This document shows positions 33,229 to 41,159 of a DNA stretch of 64,000 nucleotides, piece by piece. The position numbers were made by a program, and so were the translations under genes. Under the pieces are notes generated by a model. It had not been told where the DNA came from, did not search any database, and was given only the letters and a program-made list of their open reading frames with translations. Positions within the stretch are counted from its first letter, which is position 1, and each line of letters starts with the position of its first letter. Source of the stretch: FEN-1219 sp039933105 (lineage in GTDB: Bacteria > Pseudomonadota > Gammaproteobacteria > Steroidobacterales > Rariloculaceae); contig JBDTOT010000006.1 of the NCBI GenBank assembly GCA_039933105.1, positions 65,272 through 129,271 on the forward strand, given 5' to 3'.

Positions 33229-33942
33229 CTATTTCTGCGCCCCGCTCGGCTCGGTGGGTACCCACGCGCACTTCTTCGCTTGCCCCAGCTGAAACAGTTC
33301 GACAGCACGCGCCGGGATGTTCATGCTCGCCACCTTCGCGCCGCCGAGTTGCTGCGTAGCCAACGCTTGTAGCACGCCCGCTTCGAGGCCGCCGCGACCT
33401 TGCATCGCGTTGGCCGCGACAGCCGCGTTAGCCACAGCGCCGGCGCCACCACCGCGACCGCCGCTCAAGGCGCCGGCCATTTGCGTCGCCGCGCCGATGC
33501 TCGCGAGCTTGTCGCCGCCGCCGCCGGCGAGTCCGCCCAGGTTTCCGAGCGCGCCTGCGGCTTGGGCGACCGTGCCCACGTCGCCGCCGGCGCCTCCGAG
33601 CGCGCCGGTTGCGGCGCCGACGGCTTGCGCCGTGCCCAAAGCCGCGCCGACGCCGCGGCCTCCGCCTAATGCAGCGCCGAGGCCGCCTGCTGCCTGGCCG
33701 AATTTCTTGAAAAGACCGCCACCCTTTTTCTTCCCTTCCTCTGCGGGAGGAGCTGCATCAGCCACGCCTTGCTGCAGCGAGGTTTGAACCGCAGGATTCG
33801 CGAGCGCCTTCGAGAGCTCGTTTTGGAGCTGATCGCAGCCGAGCGATGCGTCGGCGGTCTGCGATGTCTGCGCCGGGAGTATTTCCAATTGCGCCAGCGC
33901 GGGAGTCGTCACGACGACACACAGGGCGATCAGAATACGCAT
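33229..33942 (-). CDS. Gly/Ala-rich exported protein, unknown
   Basis: A 237-aa protein with a Sec signal (TTPALAQ). A short N-terminal segment contains CDQLQNELSKAL. A Lys/Gly stretch (EEGKKKGGGLFKKFGQ) follows. Residues ~80-195 are almost wholly Gly, Ala, Val and Leu in glycine-zipper-like runs. A more ordered tail includes ASMNIPARAVELFQLGQ and a Cys (KKCAW). Glycine zippers insert in or assemble at membranes, so an outer-membrane or aggregating role is possible, but I recognise no family. AGGAG sets the start at 33942. Confidence 0.75.
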   Translation of the reverse strand: MRILIALCVVVTTPALAQLEILPAQTSQTADASLGCDQLQNELSKALANPAVQTSLQQGVADAAPPAEEGKKKGGGLFKKFGQAAGGLGAALGGGRGVGAALGTAQAVGAATGALGGAGGDVGTVAQAAGALGNLGGLAGGGGDKLASIGAATQMAGALSGGRGGGAGAVANAAVAANAMQGRGGLEAGVLQALATQQLGGAKVASMNIPARAVELFQLGQAKKCAWVPTEPSGAQK

Positions 33943-34037
33943 GCATCTCTCCTAGTCATTGTTTGTCTAGTTCGCTAGTGAGGGCGGGGGAAGTCTGCTC
34001 CGGTCCCGGTACGCGCGCAACGGTTGGCAGGTACCGT

Positions 34038-34808
34038 TCAACGTTTGCGGGCGGTGGCGTACACCTCGATCCACGAGACGTTGGTGCAGCCGGCCGTGCC
34101 GTGCCCGCCCCCCGGCATCAGGTCGACGTAACCGACCTCGTCCACGCGGCTCAAATCCGGGTTGTTGACCTCGAGCTTCACGACCACTTTCTCGGGGTCG
34201 AGCTGGAACCAGCGCTGGTCGTCGAACGTGACCTCGGACACCACGAAGTTGCCGGTGAAGCCGTTCGTTCCGACCATGCGCCGCTGCGGGCTCTGGAATG
34301 TTTGGCTGCCGACGAGCAGCGTGCCGTCGGCGAGTTTGACCACCGGATGCAGCACGTGCAGGTTTTCCGTACGCGTGCGCCAACGCATTCGCGTGAGCCC
34401 GGTGAGATCGAGGTACGAGCCCTTGTACTTCAGTGTCAGCGCCACGGGCGACGTCGTGAAACCGTTCCAGACATCGGCAACGCCGTTGTGTGACGTGACC
34501 TGAATGTTCGCGGCATCCGGGCCGTAGACCTTCAGCTCGAGATCCTTGTTCGTAAGCGCCGCCGACGTGATGCGGCGATTCTCATCGGTCAGAGGCCCCG
34601 TGTGCGGCGGCTGCTGCCACACCTCGCGGAACAACAGCGGCGGCGTCTCGGCATCGTGCTCGAGGAACCCGGGATTCGTGGCGTTCGGCTGCGCGGCTGC
34701 GGCCGTCTGCGCGAGTGCGCCGTGCCCCCATGTGATTAAGATCAACGGCGTCGCGGCGCTCAGTGCCGCACGAAACCATGTACGAGAGAGAAAGCAGTTC
34801 GACTTCAT
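34038..34808 (-). CDS. Exported protein, unknown, beta-rich
   Basis: A 256-aa protein with a Sec signal (GALAQTA). The mature part, beginning ATNPGFLEHDAETPPLLFRE, reads as a beta-sandwich similar in layout to carbohydrate-binding or glycosidase accessory domains (NKDLELKVYG, LTRMRWRTRT, FDDQRWFQLDPEKVV). It ends with a Cys and a SWIEVYA strand. No active-site motif is evident. GGGGG lies 6 nt before ATG 34808. Its ATG overlaps the stop of the decayed gene upstream as ATGA, so the pair was once coupled. Confidence 0.75.
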   Translation of the reverse strand: MKSNCFLSRTWFRAALSAATPLILITWGHGALAQTAAAAQPNATNPGFLEHDAETPPLLFREVWQQPPHTGPLTDENRRITSAALTNKDLELKVYGPDAANIQVTSHNGVADVWNGFTTSPVALTLKYKGSYLDLTGLTRMRWRTRTENLHVLHPVVKLADGTLLVGSQTFQSPQRRMVGTNGFTGNFVVSEVTFDDQRWFQLDPEKVVVKLEVNNPDLSRVDEVGYVDLMPGGGHGTAGCTNVSWIEVYATARKR

Positions 34809-35069
34809 TGTGTTCCCCCGGAGTGCAAGCTGACTGATGCGCGATCGGTGCCGTAGTGTGCGCCGCTGACGGTGCGGTGCGACAGATACGCCCAGTGCCC
34901 GTCACGTTTCGCATAAACCTTTTCGTACCACACCGAGAACCAGCGGCGCCCCTCGGGCGAGCCTGGGATGTGGCCGACGTACGTGCGCGGATGTTTGAGC
35001 GTGGCTGGTAGCTGTAGCGAAGAGCGTGCCGGCGATCGCGGCAAAAGACGCCAGTCTGAACGCGTTCAT
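34805..35069 (-). pseudogene. Remnant of an exported SnoaL/NTF2-like protein
   Basis: A clean signal peptide starts at 35069 (MNAFRLASFAAIAGTLFA... SHAQ). In that frame the sequence then turns to Arg/Pro-rich nonsense and stops. In the -1 related frame it continues as RRWFSVWYEKVYAKRDG followed by HWAYLSHRTV, typical of the C-terminal strands of SnoaL-like (NTF2 fold) proteins. Its stop overlaps the next gene's ATG. The intervening ~80-90 residues of a normal SnoaL domain are missing. The best explanation is an internal deletion with frameshift near 35000. An assembly error is less likely but possible. Confidence 0.6.
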
Positions 35070-35164
35070 GCTCTAGTCCCCCCGGCTACGGCGTGTGCGC
35101 CGAGGAATTTGAGCATGGGGCACCATGGCAGTCCAGCGGTGCCAAGTCGTCGTAGACTCGCGGC

Positions 35165-35650
35165 ATGGCGAAGACGCTGGCCAAGACCACACGCGCAACG
35201 AAGCACCTTACGCAGGCGGGTGTTCCGTTCACGGTTCACGCCTACGACTACGACCCTGATGCGGCCCGCATCGGGCTACAGGCCGCGGAGGCGCTGGGCG
35301 AGCCACCAGACCGCGTGCTGAAGACGTTGATGACGTTCGTGGACGACAAGCCGGCGTGCGTGATCGTGCCCTCGGACCGCGAGGTGGCGATGAAGAAGCT
35401 CGCCGCGGCCTTGGGCGGCAAATCGGCGCGGACCATGCCGCCCGCCGATGCCGAGCGCATTTCCGGCTACAAGGTCGGCGGCATCAGCCCGTTCGGGCAG
35501 ACGCGCGTCATACCCGTGGCGATCGACGCGTCGGCCATGGCGCACGATGCCGTGTACGTCAACGCGGGCCAGCGCGGCTGGCAGCTACGGTTGCGCCCTC
35601 ACGACGTTGCCGCCGTGCTGCGAGCCGTCGTCGCGGCTGTCGTGGCGTGA
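35165..35650 (+). CDS. ybaK: YbaK/EbsC-family Cys-tRNA(Pro) deacylase
   Basis: A 161-aa cytoplasmic protein of the YbaK/ProX-like editing family. Marks: GVPFTVHAYDYDP, LKTLMTF, VPSDREVAMKKLAAALGGKSARTM and the GYKVGGISPFGQ loop, with the conserved Lys in VLKTL. It hydrolyses Cys mischarged on tRNA-Pro. Full length. Its last 52 nt overlap the 3' end of the MFS gene on the opposite strand. Confidence 0.95.
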   Translation: MAKTLAKTTRATKHLTQAGVPFTVHAYDYDPDAARIGLQAAEALGEPPDRVLKTLMTFVDDKPACVIVPSDREVAMKKLAAALGGKSARTMPPADAERISGYKVGGISPFGQTRVIPVAIDASAMAHDAVYVNAGQRGWQLRLRPHDVAAVLRAVVAAVVA

Positions 35651-36816
35651 GCGCTTAGTTGCTTCGAGAAGAACCACGCGAGCAGTAGCAACGCCAACCC
35701 CGAGAAGACGAAGCTCCCCGTGTAGCCGACCGCTGCAATCGCGCGGCCGAACAGCGCGACACCGATGGCCTGCCCGCAGAACAAGCTCAGCGCGAAAGCC
35801 GAGATGGCGGTGCCGCGTGCGCGCGGGTACATCTCCGTCGCTTTCGTCTGCAGCGTGTTGTGCAGCATGTAGAAGCCGAAACCGCCGAGCGCGCACAGCG
35901 GCCCCGTCAGCTGCCAGAGCGGTGAGAACGGTAGGCACTCGTAGAACACGAGAAAAACGGCTGCGGCGCCTAGGACCAGGCCGATCTCGCCCAATCGCCG
36001 CAAGAGCTTTCGCACGAGCAGGGTGTAGAGCAAACCGCCAATGCCGAATCCAGCCAGCATCGCGCCGATGATCAGATACGAAAGATCGAAGGTCTGCTTC
36101 AGCCACGCACCGACGTAGGCAAAGCTCCCGTAGAAGAGCGCGCCTTCCAGGAACACCGTCAACAGAATCGTTCGCACCCAGGGCACGCGAAAGATTTCCT
36201 GGTAGGTGCGTAGGAAATGCTCGGTGGTCTCCGTCCTTTGTGCACGGCCGCTCTGGCGCTCGCGGCGGTCGAGGCGAAGCAGCGCGACGGCCACCACCAG
36301 AAAGGTGGCCGTGAGCACGTAGAACACTTCCCGCCAGCTCAGCCACTCGGCCACCGCTCCGCCGAGTGCGGGGCCCAGGATCTGGCCGCTCACGCTGAAG
36401 CTGATGAAGCGCGCGAGCGTCGATTGGCGATGTTCGTAGGTGGAGTGATCGCCGATCCACGCAATCGACACGGGAATGATGCCGGCCGCGCCTATTCCGG
36501 CAATGAAGCGCAGCACCGTCAACCACGTCAGCGTCGGCGCGAGTGCTGAGCCGAGCGAGCCCACGCAGGCGATCAGCATCGCTACGGCGACGGTTCTGAG
36601 CCGGCCCACCCGGTCGCCGAGCGGGCCGTGAACGATCTGAAACAAGCCGTACGAAAGCGTGAACGCCGTGACCACGATGGACGCGACGGTGGGAGCCACC
36701 GAGAAGTCTTCGGCCAGCGTGGGCAGCAGCGCGTCGAACATGCGCAGATTTGCGCCGGAAATAAATGCGGCGCTGGCGAGGAACGGGAACGCGGGAATTT
36801 CGCGGGTCGCGGTCAA
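35599..36816 (-). CDS. MFS transporter (drug/metabolite type)
   Basis: A 405-aa protein with twelve predicted helices. Marks: loop 2-3 GPLGDRVGRLRTV, RFIAGIGAAGIIPVSIAWIGD (helix 4-5) and GQILGPALGGAVAEWLSWR (motif C-like, suggesting an exporter). The TTG start overlaps the aminotransferase stop as TTGA. The first helix (PFLASAAFISGANLRM) needs this start. The tail is a low-complexity Ala/Thr stretch within the 52-nt overlap with ybaK. The substrate is unknown; coupling to the aminotransferase suggests an amino- or keto-acid, but this is weak. Confidence 0.88.
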   Translation of the reverse strand: MTATREIPAFPFLASAAFISGANLRMFDALLPTLAEDFSVAPTVASIVVTAFTLSYGLFQIVHGPLGDRVGRLRTVAVAMLIACVGSLGSALAPTLTWLTVLRFIAGIGAAGIIPVSIAWIGDHSTYEHRQSTLARFISFSVSGQILGPALGGAVAEWLSWREVFYVLTATFLVVAVALLRLDRRERQSGRAQRTETTEHFLRTYQEIFRVPWVRTILLTVFLEGALFYGSFAYVGAWLKQTFDLSYLIIGAMLAGFGIGGLLYTLLVRKLLRRLGEIGLVLGAAAVFLVFYECLPFSPLWQLTGPLCALGGFGFYMLHNTLQTKATEMYPRARGTAISAFALSLFCGQAIGVALFGRAIAAVGYTGSFVFSGLALLLLAWFFSKQLSAHATTAATTARSTAATS

Positions 36817-37940
36817 CCCATCGCCTGCGTGAGTGCCTTCGTCAAACGCGCCACCGTTGCGTCCACGTCGCCAAGCTTGTCGAGCCCGAAGAGGCCGATG
36901 CGAAACGCGCGGTAGTCGGCGGGCTCGCCGCACTGGAGCGGAACGCCGGCCGCGACCTGTGCGCCGGCCTTCGCGAAGCGCGGCACCATGTCGGCCGCTT
37001 GCGTGTACGAGACGACGACGCATGGCGCCTCGAACCCCGCGCCGGCGACGCTCGGTAATCCGCGTTCCTTGAACAGGGCGCGCACTCGTCGGCCGAGCTC
37101 GATCTGCCGTTCGCGCAGTTTCTCGAAGCCGAACTTCTCAGTCTCGATCATCAGGTCGCGCAGGCGACGCAGGCTGTCGGTCGGCAGCGTGGCGTAGTAC
37201 GCGTGGCCGCCGCCTTCGTACGTTTCCATGATCTTGAGCCACTGCGCGAGATCCATCGCGAAGCTCGTGCTCTTCGTAGTCGTAACGCGCTCGCGTGCGC
37301 GTTCGCTCAACATCACGAGCCCCGCGCCCGGCGTGCCGGACCAGCCTTTCTGCGGCGCGCTGATCAGCACGTCGACGCCCGTCGCCTCCATGTTCACCCA
37401 CAGCGTGCCGGACGCGATGCAGTCGAGCACGAACAACCCGCCGACGGCGTGTACCGCAGCGGCGACACGCTTCAGGTAATCATCGGGCAGCAGAATGCCA
37501 GACGCGGTCTCCACGTGCGGCGCGAACACGAGGTCGGGGCGCTCTTTGCCGATGAGTGCCTCCACTTCTTCGATCGGAGCGGGCACCCAGGGCGAATCCG
37601 TCGCGGTGCCGGTGCGGCGCGCTTGCAGCACGGAGGCGGCGGACGGGATGCCGCCGGCCTCGAAGATCTGCGTCCAGCGATAGCTGAACCAGCCGTTGCG
37701 TAAGATCAGGCAGCGTTTGCCCGTGGCGAGTTGCCGCGCGACGGCTTCCATGCCGTAAGTGCCGCCGCCGGGAACGATGGCGACCGAGCGTGCGCCGTAG
37801 ACCTTCTTCAAGGTGGCCGAGATGTCGCGCATCACGCCCTGGAAGCTCGCCGACATGTGGTTCAGCGAGCGGTCGGTGAAAACGACCGAGAATTCGAGCA
37901 AGCCGTCGGGATCGACAGCCGAGATGGGGTTCGTGGGCAT
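36813..37940 (-). CDS. Class V aminotransferase (alanine-glyoxylate type)
   Basis: A 375-aa PLP enzyme of the serine-pyruvate/alanine-glyoxylate branch. Marks: VPGGGTYGMEAVARQL, FAPHVETASGI, GLFVLDCIASG (PLP-binding Asp), the Schiff-base Lys in SAPQKGWSGTPG (~197) and GLPSVAGAGFEAPCVVVSY. It transfers an amino group between an amino acid and a keto acid. Two starts are possible (37940 and 37955); neither has a strong ribosome site. It is coupled to the MFS gene downstream. Confidence 0.92.
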   Translation of the reverse strand: MPTNPISAVDPDGLLEFSVVFTDRSLNHMSASFQGVMRDISATLKKVYGARSVAIVPGGGTYGMEAVARQLATGKRCLILRNGWFSYRWTQIFEAGGIPSAASVLQARRTGTATDSPWVPAPIEEVEALIGKERPDLVFAPHVETASGILLPDDYLKRVAAAVHAVGGLFVLDCIASGTLWVNMEATGVDVLISAPQKGWSGTPGAGLVMLSERARERVTTTKSTSFAMDLAQWLKIMETYEGGGHAYYATLPTDSLRRLRDLMIETEKFGFEKLRERQIELGRRVRALFKERGLPSVAGAGFEAPCVVVSYTQAADMVPRFAKAGAQVAAGVPLQCGEPADYRAFRIGLFGLDKLGDVDATVARLTKALTQAMG

Positions 37941-37964
37941 CCGTGCGCTCCGCATCGAGCAGGT

Positions 37965-38267
37965 TTATGGGGGCGCTAGCATACCGCGGCGGCCTCGAGC
38001 CCGTGATCCCGCGTTCAAGGCAAGGAGGGTGCTGCTGCGGGCGGGGATACGGCGTCGCACGCGGACACGTCGCGTCATATGCTCGGCCGTCTGCTTCAAG
38101 GCTTGCAGCTGCGCGTTGATCTCGTCGCGCATGCCGCGAATCTCTTCGTGCATGGCGCGCGCATCCTCGATGGTTTGCTGCTGCCGAAATTCGGCGAACA
38201 GGTAGCCGCCGGCGGCCGACGCGATCATCAGTGCGGAGAGGGCGGCGTAGGAGCGCAGCGCGCGCAC
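37965..38267 (-). CDS. Small membrane-anchored coiled-coil protein (tentative)
   Basis: A 100-aa ORF from GTG 38267. There is one N-terminal hydrophobic helix (ALSALMIASAAGGYLFAEF), then a charged helix with heptad spacing (EEIRGMRDEINAQLQALKQ), then an Arg-rich tail that looks less gene-like. The first 65 residues have convincing composition; the tail may reflect a frameshift. No family is recognised. It lies between the WxxDTL gene end and the aminotransferase start on the same strand. Confidence 0.4.
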   Translation of the reverse strand: MRALRSYAALSALMIASAAGGYLFAEFRQQQTIEDARAMHEEIRGMRDEINAQLQALKQTAEHMTRRVRVRRRIPARSSTLLALNAGSRARGRRGMLAPP

Positions 38268-38294
38268 GTCCCGCGCGTTTTACATAGTCGAACG

Positions 38295-39116
38295 CTACGG
38301 CGACGGAGGCGTGAGGATGAACTTGCCGTCGACGATGGGGTTGCGCTCCTCGCCCTCGCAGTCCTCGTACACCATGCGGTGGATCTGAGTGACACGCTGG
38401 TACTTGCGCTTCATGTGCCACGGTGCCGTGAGGTTCTTGGGGTCGGTGATCGTGATCTCATTCTCCAAGAGATCCTTGTTCCGCATTCGGATGCGCTCGT
38501 TGAAGTGCGCGTCCGCGCTTAAAGTAGCGATCATCTGCGACTCTTCGATGCCGCCGAACGCAATCACGGCGGAGCCCTCGCGTCCCGGGAACGCGGATTT
38601 CACCGCGATGGTGTCGACTACGAGTGTGTCGCCTTCCCAATGGCCGATCGAATCGCCCCACGGCGTGGGCCACAGGTCGTCCTTGCCGGGATGCTCGCGT
38701 CCGTCCGTGTATATGTGGCGAATCTCGCGGCTCGAGAAGATCAGCGCCGTCTCGTTGCGTGTAGGCAGAATCTCGAACATCAACGGCGACTCGAGCATCA
38801 CCGTCGGATAGCCGAACGTGCAGGCTGTCACCGCGCCGCCGGGATCTTTGCCCTGGCGCATGGCGTCCATGGCCGCGCGTTGTCCCGCGACTATTCTGTC
38901 GATGACCGCTTGAGATTCAGGGGTGAGCGGCGGCGACCATTCGAGCTCCTTCAATACTTGTTCGAGTGGTTCGTAGAAACCGCCATCGGGGCTCGGCGTG
39001 GCGCCGACGTTCTCCCACTGGCCCGCCCAGTCCGGCGGTTGCGCCGGCGTGCACGCCGTGGCCACGCACGCGCCGAGCAGCGCCGCCGCGGTGCGCGTCG
39101 GCCGACGTCGGTTCAC
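38295..39116 (-). CDS. WxxDTL-family lipoprotein
   Basis: A 273-aa protein starting at GTG 39116, which overlaps the DUF6152 stop as GTGA. Lipoprotein-like signal (AAALLGAC). Marks: DWAGQWENVG, TACTFGYPTVM, HIYTDGREHP, GDSIGHWEGDTLVVDT, HFNERIRM, LTAPWHMKRKY and VYEDCEGEERNP. Both shared Cys are kept, so the cysteine pattern survives in a lipid-anchored member. The function is unknown. Confidence 0.87.
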   Translation of the reverse strand: MNRRRPTRTAAALLGACVATACTPAQPPDWAGQWENVGATPSPDGGFYEPLEQVLKELEWSPPLTPESQAVIDRIVAGQRAAMDAMRQGKDPGGAVTACTFGYPTVMLESPLMFEILPTRNETALIFSSREIRHIYTDGREHPGKDDLWPTPWGDSIGHWEGDTLVVDTIAVKSAFPGREGSAVIAFGGIEESQMIATLSADAHFNERIRMRNKDLLENEITITDPKNLTAPWHMKRKYQRVTQIHRMVYEDCEGEERNPIVDGKFILTPPSP

Positions 39117-39514
39117 TTGCGTGGCTCCGGTCGCGCGGGCGGCGCGCTGCCGATCAACGGCCCGGTCGGGCCGGTGCCGGAGAGGTACTGGCCGCCGTTG
39201 TCGCCGTCGACGAGCGGATGGATGTTCAACGTGACCTGATCGCCGGGCTTCAACGTCCCCGGGCGCCACCCCGTGCGCGACAGATGCTCGGGGCTCGTCA
39301 TCTCGATGCTCCACTCGCTTTCGGCGCCCTGGTCGTTCTTCACGAGCACTTGGATGAAAACGTGCGGGTTCGTCCAGCGCAGCTCTTTCACGGCGCCTTT
39401 GAGCGCGAGCGTTTTCGTCTGGTCGAACATGGCGAAGGAGTGGTGGGCGAGCGCGGCGCCCGTGGCGACCAGCAGCGCGATTACGACCGAGGCGCGGGAC
39501 AACAGCGTGTTCAT
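39113..39514 (-). CDS. DUF6152 exported protein (copy 4)
   Basis: A 133-aa protein with a signal peptide ending GAALA and a predicted mature start HHSFAMFDQ. Marks: LKGAVKELRWTNPHVF, SPEHLSRTGW and a Pro-rich tail (GSAPPARPEPRK). The late segment differs from other copies (HPLVDGDNGGQYL, no ADG strand). TATACT ends 7 nt before the ATG, so the mRNA may be leaderless. It is coupled by GTGA to the WxxDTL lipoprotein. Confidence 0.9.
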   Translation of the reverse strand: MNTLLSRASVVIALLVATGAALAHHSFAMFDQTKTLALKGAVKELRWTNPHVFIQVLVKNDQGAESEWSIEMTSPEHLSRTGWRPGTLKPGDQVTLNIHPLVDGDNGGQYLSGTGPTGPLIGSAPPARPEPRK

Positions 39515-39625
39515 CGTTTGAAGTATATGCTCGTAGTGCGATTGGCCCATTGCTCAAATCGTCTGCGGCCGACGAGTGGCTCGCCGGCCGGGGTGAAACT
39601 ACCTGTATTGCACATGGAGATTCGC

Positions 39626-40330
39626 ATGAAGAACCGAACCGATCCCGTCGACGAAGCAGGCCGCGAGTCCTTTCCCGCGAGCGACCCGCCGGCGTCGAAT
39701 CTGCCCGACCACGCGCCGCCCTTCAAGCTGCCCGAGCTGCCGTACGATTACGCGGACCTCGAGCCGATTGTCGACAAGGAGACGATGGAGCTGCACCACG
39801 ATAAGCACCATCGTGCGTACGTGGACGGACTCAACAAGGCCCTCGCCAAGCACCCGGGGTTGCGCGGCTCAAGCATCGAGTTGCTGCTGCGCGATCAATC
39901 AAAGGTGCCGGAAGACATTCGCGCGCAAGTTCACAACATGGGCGGCGGCCACTATAACCACAGTCTGTTCTGGCAATGCATGACGCCCGACGCGGGTGCG
40001 GTCGGAACCGACCTGCGCAAGGCAATCGATGCGGCCTTTGGCTCGTTCGATAAATTCCAGGCCGCATTCGAAGCGGCGGGCAAGAAGCAGTTCGGCTCGG
40101 GTTGGGTGTACCTCGTGGCCAATTCGGCTCAGAGCTTCGACCTCGAGATCGTGACGCTGCCGAACCAAGACACGCCGTTCGACCTGCGTCGCGTGCCGAT
40201 CCTGGGCTGCGACCTGTGGGAGCACGCGTACTACTTGAAGTACCACAACCGGCGCCCCGACTGGCTGAAGGCCTGGTGGCAGGTCGTGGACTGGCAAGCG
40301 GCGGGCGCGCGCCTGGAAGACGCCAAGTGA
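39626..40330 (+). CDS. Superoxide dismutase, Mn-type features
   Basis: A 234-aa enzyme. The start at 39626 has GGAG 6-7 nt upstream. Residues 1-30 are a leader containing ESFPASDPPA, then the SOD fold begins at FKLPELPYDYADLEP. Metal ligands: His in MELHHDKHH, His in YNHSLFW, and Asp and His in DLWEHAYYLKY. GGGHYNHSLFW and NQDTPF are the Mn-type pattern (second-shell Gln from the C-terminal domain), so Mn or cambialistic use is likely. No export signal. It detoxifies superoxide. Confidence 0.95.
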   Translation: MKNRTDPVDEAGRESFPASDPPASNLPDHAPPFKLPELPYDYADLEPIVDKETMELHHDKHHRAYVDGLNKALAKHPGLRGSSIELLLRDQSKVPEDIRAQVHNMGGGHYNHSLFWQCMTPDAGAVGTDLRKAIDAAFGSFDKFQAAFEAAGKKQFGSGWVYLVANSAQSFDLEIVTLPNQDTPFDLRRVPILGCDLWEHAYYLKYHNRRPDWLKAWWQVVDWQAAGARLEDAK

Positions 40331-40379
40331 TCATGAGGGAGAGCTAGACCCCGGGCCAGCCACCGAGCCTCCGGTCGAA

Positions 40380-40421
40380 GCTGCCGGCGCACCGAAGGCG
40401 TGAGCGTCAATCGCCGGCAGC
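40380..40421. terminator. Hairpin between convergent SOD and SDR genes
   Basis: GCTGCCGGCG (40380-40389) and CGCCGGCAGC (40412-40421) form a perfect 10-bp stem with a 22-nt loop, just past both stop codons. No T-tract follows on either strand, so it may be a weak bidirectional terminator or an mRNA 3'-end stabiliser. Confidence 0.4.
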
Positions 40422-40422
40422 G

Positions 40423-41115
40423 CTACCAGTCGTGCCGGCTACCGTTCCACTTCCAAAACCCGCCCGTGTTTTGCAGTGAGAGTTGATCGACGACATTGGC
40501 GATGCCGGCGGCGCTTTCGCGCGGCGTAATGGATGCGCCCGCGCCGCCCATGTCCGTTTTCACCCAACCGGGGTGAACGACGCCCACGGCAACGCCGTGC
40601 GACTTTAGCTCGGGCGCGGCCAGGCGCATGAACTTGTTCAGCGCCGCTTTGCTCGCGGAGTAGCCGAGAGCGAAAGTCATGTCGAGCGACATCGCGCCGA
40701 GCTGACTCGTGACGCTCATCACCTTCGCGTTTCGCGAGCGCTTCAGCGCAGGCAACAGCGCCTGCATTACGCGCACCGGGCCGAGCGCGTTGACGTTGAA
40801 CGCGTCGGCCCACGCGGCGAAGTTCATGCTCGTGGCGGTCTGCTCTTCCGGCGGCCCACCGCTGATGCCTGCGTTATTGATGAGCGTGTCGACGGCAGCG
40901 CTGCCGAGTTGCTGCGCGAGTGCCGCGACCGATTTGTCGTCGGCCACGTCGAGTGTGGCCACGGTGACCGTGTGCTGCTTCGCGAGCGCGAGGAGGTCTC
41001 CGGCCTTGCTCGGCGCGCGGCAGCAGGCGAACACCGTGTCGCCGCGCTCCGCATAAACGGTTGCTAGCGCCAGCCCAATGCCGCGGTTCGCTCCCGTGAT
41101 GACGATGGTGCTCAT
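40423..41115 (-). CDS. Short-chain dehydrogenase/reductase
   Basis: A 230-aa classical-like SDR. Marks: nucleotide-binding TGANRGIG (residues 7-14), LDVADDKSV, NNAGISGG, catalytic Ser in VMSVTSQLG and YSASK (~151-155), then HPGWVKTDMGG. It resembles the C-factor/CsgA-like SDR subgroup, whose substrates are mostly unknown. Cytoplasmic. The molybdenum hydroxylase genes lie 44 bp upstream on the same strand and may be cotranscribed. Confidence 0.93.
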   Translation of the reverse strand: MSTIVITGANRGIGLALATVYAERGDTVFACCRAPSKAGDLLALAKQHTVTVATLDVADDKSVAALAQQLGSAAVDTLINNAGISGGPPEEQTATSMNFAAWADAFNVNALGPVRVMQALLPALKRSRNAKVMSVTSQLGAMSLDMTFALGYSASKAALNKFMRLAAPELKSHGVAVGVVHPGWVKTDMGGAGASITPRESAAGIANVVDQLSLQNTGGFWKWNGSRHDW

Positions 41116-41159
41116 GCGAGAAAGGCGGAACGAGGCGCCCGCTACGCGGGCGCGCCGAG

